From Ruegeria_C sp041537925 (GTDB lineage: Bacteria > Pseudomonadota > Alphaproteobacteria > Rhodobacterales > Rhodobacteraceae), in contig NZ_JBGOSH010000011.1 of the NCBI RefSeq assembly GCF_041537925.1, positions 62,001-126,000 of the forward strand: 64,000 nucleotides of DNA, read 5' to 3'. Below the pieces are notes generated by a model. That model was not told the DNA's origin. It ran no database searches and saw only the letters and a program-made list of their open reading frames with translations. The translations under genes were made by a program, and so were the position numbers. Positions 8,334 through 17,600 of this stretch are shown here, in pieces (position 1 is the first letter of the stretch; each line of letters opens with the position of its first letter).

Positions 8334-9634
8334 GAGCGTTTCTGACAACCTGTCTGGTTCTGTTTCTGGCGCTGCCCGCCTGGGCAGAGGTCGAGATCAA
8401 GGAAGTGACATCGCCCAATGGCATCAAGGCCTGGCTGGTCGAGGATCACTCGATTCCCTTCACCGCGCTGGAATTGCGATTCCGGGGGGGCACTTCGCTG
8501 GATGCGTCCGACAAGCGCGGTGCGGTTTATTTGATGGCCGGGCTGATTGAAGAGGGCGCCGGTGATCTTGATGCGCGAGCCTATGCGCGCGAGTTGGAGG
8601 CGCTGGCGGCGTCTTTCGACTATGATGCCAGTGACGATACCGTGTCGATCTCGGCGCGGTTCCTGTCTGAGAACCGCGATGAGGTGACCGATTTGTTGCG
8701 CACCACCCTGCATCAACCTCGCTTCGATACGGACGCGGTAGAGCGGGTGCGCGCGCAGGTATTGTCGGGCCTGCGGTCGGATGCCAAGAACCCCAATGAC
8801 ATTGCCGGGCGGTCCTTTTCGCAGATGGCTTATGGCGACCACCCCTATGGCGCCGACGGTAAGGGCACGCTGGACAGTGTCGGCGCCCTGACCCGCGATG
8901 ACATCGTAGCGGCCTATAAAGGCGTCTTTGCACATGACCGGCTGTATGTCGGCGCGGTGGGCGACATCACCGCTGAAGAACTGGGCGTATTGCTGGACAA
9001 GCTGCTGGCCGATTTTCCTGAAACCGGCGCACCGATTCCCGGCAAAGCAGACGTGACCATTGACGGTGGCGTCAGCGTGGTCGAGTTCGACACACCGCAA
9101 TCGGTGGCGCTGTTCGGTCAGAAAGGCATCGACCGGCACGACCCGGATTTCTTTGCCGCTTATGTCCTGAACCAGATCATGGGTGGCAGCTCGCTTGAAA
9201 GCCGGCTGATGCGCGAAGTGCGCGAGGAGCGCGGGCTGACCTACGGGGTCTATTCCTATCTGGTGCCCAAGGACCTTGCCTCGGTCTATATGGGGTCGGT
9301 GGCCTCGGGAAATGACCGGATCGCCGAAGCGATCACCGTGGTACGCGACCAATGGGCAGATATCGCCGAAAACGGTGTTACTCAGAAAGAGCTGGACGAT
9401 GCAAAGACCTATCTGACCGGAGCCTATCCGCTGCGGTTTGACGGCAATTCGCGGATCGCCTCGATTCTGGCGGGTATGCAGATGGACGATCTGCCGATCG
9501 ACTATATCACCACTCGAAACGACAAGGTCAACGCGGTGACGCTGGAGGATGTGAACCGCGTCGCCAGTGAACTGCTGGATCCCAATGGGCTGCATTTCAC
9601 GGTTGTCGGAAAACCGGTTGGGCTGGACGGATAG
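8330..9634 (+). CDS. M16 family partner lacking the zinc motif
   Basis: A 434-residue M16-family protein with a signal peptide at about residues 1-19 (ending near LPAWAEV). The fold is clear from FRGGTSLDASDKRG, REVREERGLTYGVYSYL and the C-terminal TVVGKP, but the position of the HxxEH motif reads YLMAGLIEEG, so it has no zinc site and should be catalytically dead. This matches the known pairing of an active and an inactive M16 subunit. Start overlaps the preceding stop by four bases, so translation is probably coupled. Its 3' end overlaps by 38 bases the end of the convergent pseudogene on the other strand. Confidence 0.93.
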   Translation: MRAFLTTCLVLFLALPAWAEVEIKEVTSPNGIKAWLVEDHSIPFTALELRFRGGTSLDASDKRGAVYLMAGLIEEGAGDLDARAYARELEALAASFDYDASDDTVSISARFLSENRDEVTDLLRTTLHQPRFDTDAVERVRAQVLSGLRSDAKNPNDIAGRSFSQMAYGDHPYGADGKGTLDSVGALTRDDIVAAYKGVFAHDRLYVGAVGDITAEELGVLLDKLLADFPETGAPIPGKADVTIDGGVSVVEFDTPQSVALFGQKGIDRHDPDFFAAYVLNQIMGGSSLESRLMREVREERGLTYGVYSYLVPKDLASVYMGSVASGNDRIAEAITVVRDQWADIAENGVTQKELDDAKTYLTGAYPLRFDGNSRIASILAGMQMDDLPIDYITTRNDKVNAVTLEDVNRVASELLDPNGLHFTVVGKPVGLDG

Positions 9635-10368
9635 AGTCTTTCTGACGGGGCGTCTTTGCGGGTGCTCCGTACATCTCGATATAGCGTGAAATGCTGCCCA
9701 TCAGTTTGTCGCGCGCGCAGAAATGCGAGGCAAACAGGGCGCGGTTGATCTCGTGATTGTGCGTAATCAGTGTGGCCAGCCGTGCGCCATCGAAGATCAG
9801 GCATCGCAAGGTTTCATCGGCGATGACGGTCGCGGTCGCCGTCATGCCCATGCTAAGGGTCAGCTCGCTCAGCATCTGACCATCGCTGCAGGCTTTGACC
9901 TGATGCTTATCGATCCAGATGCTGACTTGGCCCTGCAGGATGTAGATCAGGTTCTCGAACGTCTTGCCCTCGCGGATCAGGCAACCGTCCACCTGAACCG
10001 TCCGGGGCGCGACCATGTCCATCAGCCGTCGTGCCTGATGCGGGCGCAGGTTGGTCAGGCAATCGTCGATGAAGCGTTGTTCATTCGGGGTGAAACGCAC
10101 GGCGCGCGTCAGAAGATAGACGCGTCATGCCAAACAGCGAGATGGTGATGAACGAGGCCAGAATGATTAGTGTCGCCAGATTGAAATACGCGGTCAGGCT
10201 GAAAAAATTGCCCGGCGCCACGATCAGGTTCATCGACGGGTAGAGAAACCCCTGTCATCTGATGAGGTCGGAACGCAACAGAAAATCTGCGCGGAAATAA
10301 AGCGCGGTCCCGAAAACGCCGTTGGCCTGAGCGATCCCTTGGCTTGAATGCATCGACAGGTAGTTCAT
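9597..10368 (-). pseudogene. Membrane cyclic-nucleotide-binding protein, broken
   Basis: Three pieces on the minus strand form one gene of about 260 codons. From an ATG at 10368 (beginning MNYLSMHSSQ, with GAGG upstream) the frame reaches an in-frame TGA at 10255-10257. The same frame continues with a hydrophobic stretch (FNLATLIILASFITISLFG) to DARRAFHPE and a second stop at 10081-10083. The following cyclic-nucleotide-binding domain lies in the other frame, with RFTPNEQRFIDDCL, ILQGQVSIWID and DGQMLSELTLS; the shift is at a run of four C residues near 10087-10090. With one C removed, the junction reads RRAFHPNEQRF without a break. Two lesions suggest real decay, though the C run alone could be a sequencing error. 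Architecture resembles Popeye-like membrane cNMP sensors. Confidence 0.7.
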
Positions 10369-10386
10369 CGCGCCCGGGCCTCGCAA

Positions 10387-10411
10387 TATTGCGTGTTTAA
10401 AGCACGCAATA
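10387..10411. repeat. 9-bp inverted repeat upstream of the cNMP pseudogene
   Basis: TATTGCGTG at 10387-10395 and CACGCAATA at 10403-10411 form a perfect 9-bp dyad with a 7-base spacer. It lies about 20 bases upstream of the pseudogene start, a position suited to an operator or a structured leader. No regulator could be assigned. Confidence 0.6.
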
Positions 10412-10688
10412 ATAACAATTGAACCGACTTCGGCAGATCCGGGTGCTGAACCCATGTGGCGGGCCGAGCCCGGCCTTGTGGTCCCGAATTCCGTCCGCGC
10501 GCCTATCGGTAACGGATTTGTGTCCTGCCCAAACGAGTGATTGCACGCATTTTCGGCAAAAATCCCACATTGTTCCGGCCGTAAATCGCCGCTAGACCCA
10601 AATGAGGGTTTCCCGGTCCAACATGTCGCCCTACATTCAGGGACAGGGCAGGGGCATAGTTACGCTCCTATCCACCACTCACGATGAG
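10412..10688. other. Intergenic region before mutL, no gene seen
   Basis: No reading frame with family resemblance was found on either strand between the inverted repeat and the hairpin element. It may include promoters for mutL or for the old cNMP gene. Confidence 0.5.
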
Positions 10689-10758
10689 CCCGGTTCCCGT
10701 GTTCGCAATCGCGTCGCCCGATCCCCCCGATCCGGCTGACTCGGGACACGGAACCGGG
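10689..10758. other. Long hairpin element upstream of mutL
   Basis: CCCGGTTCCCGTGT at 10689-10702 pairs with ACACGGAACCGGG at 10746-10758 with a single bulged base, enclosing a 43-base GC-rich apical part. No T-run follows on either side, so it is not an ordinary intrinsic terminator. It could be a small RNA, a leader structure of mutL or a decayed element. I do not recognise it as a known RNA family. Confidence 0.45.
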
Positions 10759-10819
10759 TGTTCTTCGTCTTGGGCAACCCTATGGCAGAATCGTGCGGTC
10801 CTATGCTAGGTTTAGCGGT

Positions 10820-12679
10820 ATGGCGCATCCGAACCCCAATATCAGCGAAGAGCAGCCCGTCATTCGGCAGTTGGATGAAAGCGCGATCAACCGTATCGCC
10901 GCCGGTGAGGTGGTCGAACGACCAGCTTCGGCGGTCAAAGAGCTGGTCGAGAATGCGATTGATTCCGGGGCGCATCGGATCGGGATCGACATTGCGGATG
11001 GCGGCAAGACGCTGATCCGGATAAGCGACGATGGCTGCGGAATTGCGCCCGGTGATCTACCGCTGGCGCTGGCGCGACACGCGACCTCGAAGATCGACGG
11101 CAGCGATCTGCTGAACATCCACACTTTCGGGTTTCGCGGCGAGGCGCTGCCCTCGCTGGGTGCTGTGGGTCGCCTGTCGCTGACCAGCCGCGCTGCCGGG
11201 CACGAGGCGGCGGTGATTGCTGTGACCGGAGGCCGGTCCGAGCCGGTGAAACCTGCCGCGTTGCGCAACGGCACCGTGGCCGAGCTGCGCGACCTGTTCT
11301 TTGCCACCCCTGCGCGGCTGAAATTCATGCGCTCGGACCGTGCCGAGATGCAGGCGATCAGTGACACGGTCAAGCGGCTGGCCATGGCCGAGCCGGGTAT
11401 CGGATTCACCCTGCGCGATGTCTCGGGCGGAGGTGAGGGGCGGATCACCTTCCGAACGGATCGCGAGAATGGCGATCTGTTTGATGCGCTGCACGCACGA
11501 CTGGCCCGCATTCTGGGGCGCGAGTTCGCCGAGAATGCGCTCAAGATTGATGCCACGCGCGACGGTATTCGCCTGTTCGGCTATGCCGCCCTGCCGACCT
11601 ATTCGCGCGGTGCGGCAGTGGCGCAGTATTTGTTCGTGAATGGCCGCCCGGTGCGTGACAAGATGCTGACCGGCGCGCTGCGGGCGGCCTATTTCGATTT
11701 CCTCAGCCGCGACCGGCATCCGGCGGCGGCGCTGTTCATTGATTGCGACCCGACGCTTGTCGACGTGAATGTGCATCCCGCCAAATCCCAGGTGCGATTC
11801 CGCGATCCGGGCATTGCGCGCGGGTTGATCGTCTCGGCCCTGCGGGCAGCACTTGCCAGGGCCGGTCACCGCGCCTCAACCACTGTGGCAGGGGCGACAT
11901 TGGGCGCATTGCGGCCCGAGGCACCGGGACACGCGCGGGTCTATCAGATGGACCGTCCGTCTCCGTCGGCCCGCCGCGCGGCGTATGAGGCGCAGGCACC
12001 AGGCTTTGCAGATTTCTCAACAGCGTTTAGCGGCCAGATTTCCGATCCCGCCCCTGTTGCCTCTCCCGTGTCAGAACAGGTCGATCCCTTGGCCGAGCGT
12101 CTGCCATTGGGCGCGGCGCGTGGGCAGGTGCATGAGAATTACATCATCGCCCAGACCGAGGACGGCGTCGTGATCGTGGACCAGCACGCCGCGCATGAGC
12201 GGCTTGTCTACGAGAAACTCAAGCACCAGATGGCCGAGACCGGCGTCGCCGCGCAGGCCTTGCTGATCCCCGAAATCGTCGAGTTGAGCGCCGGAGACTG
12301 CGCCCATCTGCTGGAGGCGCGCGGAGATCTTGCAACCATGGGTCTGACGATTGAGGCCTTTGGCGGATCAGCGGTGGCAGTGCGCGAGACCCCTGCCATT
12401 CTGGGCGAGGTCAATGCCGGCGCCATGCTGCGCGATATTCTCGACGAATTGGCCGACCAGGGCGAAAGCCAGACGGTGCAGGCCCGGATCGAGGCGATCT
12501 TGAGCCGGGTAGCCTGCCATGGTTCGATCCGGTCGGGCCGCCGGATGCGCGGCGAAGAAATGAACGCGCTGCTGCGCGAGATGGAGGCGACGCCCCATTC
12601 TGGCCAGTGCAACCATGGCCGCCCCACCTATGTCGAACTCAAACTGGCCGATATCGAACGGCTGTTCGGACGCACATGA
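10820..12679 (+). CDS. mutL: DNA mismatch repair protein MutL
   Basis: A 619-residue mismatch-repair matchmaker. The N-terminal GHKL ATPase has IAAGEVVERP, ELVENAIDSGA, DDGCGI and GFRGEALPSL; VDVNVHPAKSQVRF marks the transducer domain. The C-terminal domain has DQHAAHERLVYE, matching the DQHAx2Ex4E endonuclease motif, and CNHGRP, so this is the nicking type found in bacteria without MutH. A Pro/Ala-rich linker lies at about residues 370-440. The ATG at 10820 is preferred; a start at 10793 would add nine residues before the conserved core. The stop overlaps the rmuC start as ATGA, suggesting coupled translation with another DNA-maintenance gene. Confidence 0.96.
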   Translation: MAHPNPNISEEQPVIRQLDESAINRIAAGEVVERPASAVKELVENAIDSGAHRIGIDIADGGKTLIRISDDGCGIAPGDLPLALARHATSKIDGSDLLNIHTFGFRGEALPSLGAVGRLSLTSRAAGHEAAVIAVTGGRSEPVKPAALRNGTVAELRDLFFATPARLKFMRSDRAEMQAISDTVKRLAMAEPGIGFTLRDVSGGGEGRITFRTDRENGDLFDALHARLARILGREFAENALKIDATRDGIRLFGYAALPTYSRGAAVAQYLFVNGRPVRDKMLTGALRAAYFDFLSRDRHPAAALFIDCDPTLVDVNVHPAKSQVRFRDPGIARGLIVSALRAALARAGHRASTTVAGATLGALRPEAPGHARVYQMDRPSPSARRAAYEAQAPGFADFSTAFSGQISDPAPVASPVSEQVDPLAERLPLGAARGQVHENYIIAQTEDGVVIVDQHAAHERLVYEKLKHQMAETGVAAQALLIPEIVELSAGDCAHLLEARGDLATMGLTIEAFGGSAVAVRETPAILGEVNAGAMLRDILDELADQGESQTVQARIEAILSRVACHGSIRSGRRMRGEEMNALLREMEATPHSGQCNHGRPTYVELKLADIERLFGRT

Positions 12680-13914
12680 TCGAATTCAACGGCACTCAAT
12701 ATTCTCTGGACGATCCCGCCGTGCTGGCCGCGGGAGCTGCGGCGGCACTGGCTCTACTGATGATCGTGCTGCTGTTTCTGGCGCTGCGCGCCGCAAACCG
12801 CTCGGCCCGGATGGCGGCCCCCCTTTCGCAGCAGATGGCGGTTCTGGGGCAGCACGTTCAGCAATTGGGGCAGGGGCAGGAGCAGTTGCGTGGCGGGCTG
12901 AGCCATGTTTCGGACGCTCAAGCCAATGCGCAGGTGCAGGTAATCCAGACGGTCGAGTCGCGGTTGTCGAATGTGCAGCAGCACATGAATGACCGCCTGG
13001 CCGACAACGCCATGCGCGCGCAACGGGCGCTGACCGAAATGCAGGAGCGGATGAAGGAAACCCTGCACGGCTCGTCGAAACAGACCGCAACTTCGCTCAC
13101 GCAATTGCAGGAGCGGCTGGCCACTATCGACAAGGCGCAGGACAATATCACCAAGCTTTCGGGCGATGTGCTGAGCCTGCAGGACATCCTGTCGAACAAG
13201 CAGACGCGTGGGGCGTTCGGGGAAATCCAGCTCAACGATATAGTGTCCAAAGCGCTGCCTGCCGACAGCTATGCGCTGCAACACACGCTGTCGAACGGCA
13301 AGCGGGCCGATTGCCTGATCCGCCTGCCGAACCCGCCGGGGCCCATCGTGATCGACAGCAAGTTCCCGCTGGAGGCCTATGAGGCGCTGCGCCGAGCCGA
13401 GACGCAGGCGCAATTGCAAGAAGCGGCGCGGTTGATGAAGACGGCGTTGCGGGCCCATATCAGGGCGATTTCCGAGAAATACATCATCGACGGCGAGACC
13501 GCCGATGGGGCATTGATGTTCTTGCCCTCTGAGGCGGTCTATGCCGAGCTGCACGCCAATTTCCCCGATGTGGTGCGCGAGGGCTTCGACAAGCGGGTCT
13601 GGATCGTCTCGCCCACCACCTGCATGGCGACGTTGAACACGATGCGCGCCATCCTCAAGGACGCAAGGATGCGCGAACAGGCGGGTGCCATCCGCAAGGA
13701 GTTGGGGCTGCTGCACAAGGATGTGGACCGGCTGGGCGATCGGGTCGGCAATCTGGACCGGCATTTCGGTCAGGCCGCCAAGGATATCTCGGAAATCAAG
13801 ATTAGCGCCGAGAAGGCGGGCCGAAGGGCGCAACGCTTGGACAATTTCGATTTCGAGGAACTGGCGCCCGAGGATGCGTCCAACGTAGTGTCCCTGAGCA
13901 AATCCGAGACCTGA
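12676..13914 (+). CDS. rmuC: DNA recombination protein RmuC
   Basis: A 412-residue RmuC-family protein. One transmembrane segment lies at about residues 15-38, followed by a long Gln-rich coiled coil (to about residue 170) and the conserved nuclease-like RmuC domain with RGAFGEIQL, LPNPPGPIVIDSKFPLEAYE and FLPSEAVYAEL. RmuC limits inversions at short inverted repeats in E. coli; its exact reaction is not settled. The ATG at 12676 overlaps the mutL stop by four bases. It is the last core gene before the accessory segment. Confidence 0.92.
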   Translation: MIEFNGTQYSLDDPAVLAAGAAAALALLMIVLLFLALRAANRSARMAAPLSQQMAVLGQHVQQLGQGQEQLRGGLSHVSDAQANAQVQVIQTVESRLSNVQQHMNDRLADNAMRAQRALTEMQERMKETLHGSSKQTATSLTQLQERLATIDKAQDNITKLSGDVLSLQDILSNKQTRGAFGEIQLNDIVSKALPADSYALQHTLSNGKRADCLIRLPNPPGPIVIDSKFPLEAYEALRRAETQAQLQEAARLMKTALRAHIRAISEKYIIDGETADGALMFLPSEAVYAELHANFPDVVREGFDKRVWIVSPTTCMATLNTMRAILKDARMREQAGAIRKELGLLHKDVDRLGDRVGNLDRHFGQAAKDISEIKISAEKAGRRAQRLDNFDFEELAPEDASNVVSLSKSET

Positions 13915-13940
13915 GGCTTTTGGGTTTCATACTGTCTGAC

Positions 13941-14081
13941 GTCGGCGCCCAGATACCCTTCCGCTTCCACCAAGCGACCTAGTAATACACTTGTGCCGAT
14001 GGGGTCGCGGACTTGTCCGGCAATGACGAACAGGCTGATCAGGCGCCATTTACCAGTGCGCTTGAACCAATGGCCCACCAT
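13941..14081 (-). pseudogene. Fragment of an IS5-like transposase
   Basis: A minus-strand stretch reads GKWRLISLFVIAGQVRDPIG then LLGRLVEAEGYLGAD. This resembles the block of IS5-family transposases that runs from KGRPISLFVTAGQ to the LLGDRGYDADW region. Both ends are missing and the frame continues into unrelated sequence. It lies between rmuC and the CHAT cassette, at the left edge of the lower-GC segment. The match is short, so the family is a moderate-confidence call. Confidence 0.5.
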
Positions 14082-14281
14082 GGCTCATCTGTCACACACA
14101 GCATGCAATTTGGTATTCGTTTCGTCCTTGGTGCGGACAGTCAGGCGTCCGCCTGTTTGCATCAATCCTCACGGCCTTCGCTATAGGGGTGCAATGGCCA
14201 ACGCTCGAAGACACTGAAATCGCAAACATTATCCACGAAGGTCAGATCGCGCTTGGTATCTGTCCTTTGCAACACATCCAA
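14082..14281. other. Intergenic stretch before the Pepco-like gene end
   Basis: No gene or clear terminator was seen. Together with the IS5-like fragment it makes up the 367-base gap between rmuC and the CHAT cassette. Confidence 0.4.
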
Positions 14282-14611
14282 CTACTCGCGCTTGAAGACA
14301 AGCTTCATGCTTGAGGATGCCTGAGCGCTTAAGCCGACACCCATAAACCCTACTTTGCCGTCTGCCCCAACTTGGACCGAGACCTCGACGGTATCCATGC
14401 GCACCCCGGCGCCCGCCGCAGCCTCTGCCTTGTCAAGCATCGACGCGACCGTTTCTATGAAAGTCGTCAGATTTGCTTCCATTGCATCGGCGCTCAATTC
14501 CACTGCACGTGCTACGCGCGATGTATCTGCTTGCCCACGCGCTGACGTGGGGCGACCAATCGGCTGCGCTTCAGTCTCTGTTTCAAATATGAACACTTTG
14601 TTCGGACTCAT
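14282..14611 (-). CDS. Small Pepco/Trypco-like protein coupled to CHAT protease
   Basis: A 109-residue protein. The first 40 residues are polar and begin MSPNKVFIF; the middle (about 45-75) is helical and contains FIETVASMLDKAE; the last third is beta-rich, with DTVEVSVQVGADGKVGFMG and the terminal MKLVFKRE. This helix-then-sheet layout and the ending resemble the small Pepco and Trypco1 domains described by comparative genomics as companions of trypsin- or caspase-like proteases in bacterial conflict systems. The exact family is not certain. The ATG at 14611 has GAGGGAG upstream and overlaps the stop of the CHAT gene as ATGA, so the two proteins are almost surely co-translated. It could be a substrate, an adaptor or an inhibitor of the protease; nothing in the sequence decides. 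Confidence 0.75.
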   Translation of the reverse strand: MSPNKVFIFETETEAQPIGRPTSARGQADTSRVARAVELSADAMEANLTTFIETVASMLDKAEAAAGAGVRMDTVEVSVQVGADGKVGFMGVGLSAQASSSMKLVFKRE

Positions 14612-17600
14612 TGGTTTTCTCCCTCGTTTGTGACATGTGCGCTTGAAGGCGCACCAAAATACTGGAAGCCTGCCCAGAACAGCGGCGCACGAAATGGTCT
14701 TTCGTGACCTGCATACGCTTGGTCGAGCCATTGGCACTGCATATCAATCGATGAAATGGCGTGTTCCGTAGCCGCATCGGCGCTGGCAGTGTCTACACGC
14801 ATTTGAAGCGTCTTCAGACGTTCCAGCGTTTCATGCGCCGTCAGCTTGCGCAGCCAATGGCAGGTCTGCGCCAACGCTTTTGCAGGCGCGCTACCCGTTG
14901 CAAGTTCCTGTTGCAGACGCGTGATCAGCAGGAATGTGGCTAGATCGTCGACCCGCCAAGACGGTGCAATCAGGCCGGAAACACCCGCCGCTTGCAAGAT
15001 GGCAGGAAACCCAAACGGTTCGTCGGAGTTGCTTTGCTGAGAAACCCCTGCCTCACAACACGATAAAATCAGAAGCGAGCACGCGGCGCTTTTTTCTTCA
15101 AAGAGCTCGCTAATATGCAACGGCCCATCGTTGAATTCGATACTTGAGGACCAAGGGTTTTCGGACACAAATTCACCATGGGCGGAAACAAGTATATGAT
15201 CCGCAGTAGCCACTGATCGACGGAATTCTCGTTTGGTTGCCTGCCAACCTGTCAAAACGCGCCCATTTTCAACGAACACGCCTTCAAGCCGGGCAAATGG
15301 CAAATTGTCCTGAGGATCGAGGAATAAATCCATGTCGGCGGGTCCAGCAGTCCGGTGGCTGGTGTCCATGGCGACGCTAGAAAAGTCGTCGAGCGTTGAG
15401 GCGACCGCGATCTCATCGAACAGTTCGGATACATAAGCGCCGCCCAGCAAACGGGCATGCGCGATTGGTAAAGCTCGCAACAGGCGATGAGGTACGATAA
15501 CAAGCTCGCTGCCTCCATCGCAAAGACCAGGAGCAAGCCGTCCGAGAAGGCTGCCAACCTGATCCAGAATGAGATGGCTGATTGACTCTGCGGCCATCAA
15601 AAGAAGTTCCGGGGGAGCGCCACTTTGAACAAGCGCGCGCTTGACGCCTTGATCTAGTGACCAGACGTCTACATTTTCCCAAGTTTTGAAGGCCTCTTCA
15701 CGAAAATTTTCGTAGATTGGTCCACCAAGCCAGTGTGCCTCGATATCTGCGTCTTCGCCCTGGATCGAAAAGACCGCAATTCCATTGCTACTGCAAAAGA
15801 TAGATAGCACCCGTCGGCCGGGTGCAGAACCGACCCAAGAGAGCGCGACCTCAACGGCGGGTGTCATCGCATCGGCCATCAATCCGGGTCTTGCTTCCCC
15901 ACCGTGTCCCTTCTGCAAAAGACGAGAAAGGCGACCCTTCGCGGCTTCGGCAAAGGCCAGTGTTTGCGCTGCGGGAACGCCGCTTTTGATCCGGGCTTCA
16001 ACACCAAATCCATCCAGCCTACTCCACTCCTGCAGCATGGACTGCCAGACAACCGGATCGGCCTCACCAACCGTGATCCGGTGATACAATTGGTCAATTG
16101 CTTGATCGCAATAGCTGAGCGCTTCTTCGAAATTCTCTTCTTTCAGAGCAATGCGCGTGCGCAGAGAACCAATCCGAATGCTGCCATCCCCAATCGGCAG
16201 GTTCGAGTTGAGCTTGACTGCGATTTCGACTTCGTGCCGCGCGTCGTCAATACGCCCAAGAGCCAACAGTATGCTGCCTCTGTTCGCATGTAGCATCGTA
16301 CCAATTTGATCGATGCCGTTCGCTTCGACCTCGAGTGTCAAGGCCACTGCCCGATCTATCGCCTCAAGCGCCCGTTCCAGTTGCCCCAGATCCCGCAGGA
16401 CATTGGAGTATGAGTTCCAGAATACACTCTGAGATTGTTTGGACACAGAGGCCACTCTGGAGACCAGATCCGCGTGCAATTCTGCGGCTTTCGGCAAATC
16501 CCTTGCCTCCGAGTAGCGCATCGCTCTTTCGAGTAGAACGGTCAATTGCTCGTCGGGTGAGATTTCGGGTTCGGCAAGTAGCTGATCGAGTACGCCTATG
16601 GCGAGATAGGGCTGCGACAGCGCACTTGAGAGAGTATTGTATTGGATCCCAATATGAAGTGTTTTCCTGAATTCTCCGATCTCTTGCGCAGCCGCAAAGG
16701 CCGCTTCCAGTGCTTTGTTCGCTTCGCCCAGCGACCCGATACCGATCCCGGCACCAACACCTAACTGGACCGCATAATCGAGCATTTGGAACAATAGTTC
16801 CCTGAGTCGTGCGGTGTCCGGTTCGTTGTTGGCTTCGCGTTTTAGGCGCAGGGCCTTAGTGTAAGCGGTCAAGGCATCGTGTAATTCCAACCTTGCAGGA
16901 CGTGCCGATGCCTGACCAAACGCCAGCCAAAGATCTGCATAAAGATCCGGGTTCGGCGGGATCGCAGTGCCTTCGACTATGTTGAGTCCGCGCTTTGCAA
17001 TTCTGGCAGCCTTGCGCATATCGGATGCATCCGCATCGCCGTCTGAAACGTGGAACGAGAATTCGCGGAGGAAAGCAACAAGATCATTCAACGCCTCTTC
17101 TGCGGCACGCTTGTCCGGGCTGGCTTCCGCCGCGCGGAAGACGAACTCCAGCCCGAAATCGAGGGCATCCGCAGTCACGAGACCTGCGTCTCGTGAGGCG
17201 CGGAATCGAGAAACCAGGTCGAACGTCTCGGGGTTGGAAACAAAGTGGTCTGCATGCGCAATCTCTTGAGCGGATCGGACATAGTCGGCAAAAGAAAGCG
17301 GTGGAGAGGCAGGTAGTCCGTATTCCGGAATGTTCCCGTCAGCTGTGACGTCGATCAGCTTGAACAGCAAACCCCGCAACTCGCTTGCGGGTGTTAGTTT
17401 CGGACTCGCAGGTGTTTGCTGTGCATCGATCAGTGTCGCCAGCGCTGTCAATCGCGGGTGCTGAATTCCGCAGTCTAGGGCGCGATCGAGGGCCGACGCT
17501 GCGGCCTCGAAATCGCCGGTATAGCGCCCATGGAGCACAGCAATATCCCAGTGAATGTCAGGAATTGTGTCATCCAGTAGCAACGCCTCGTGAAGGAACT

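Noticed and set aside
7254..8348. Minus-strand frame of 364 codons
   Set aside because: Antisense to the first M16 peptidase gene, without motifs.
10679..10975. Minus-strand frame of 98 codons over the hairpin and mutL start
   Set aside because: Antisense to mutL, contains the hairpin arms as coding sequence and shows no family blocks.
14355..14633. Plus-strand frame across the Pepco-like gene
   Set aside because: It mirrors the coupled minus-strand gene and has no start signal.
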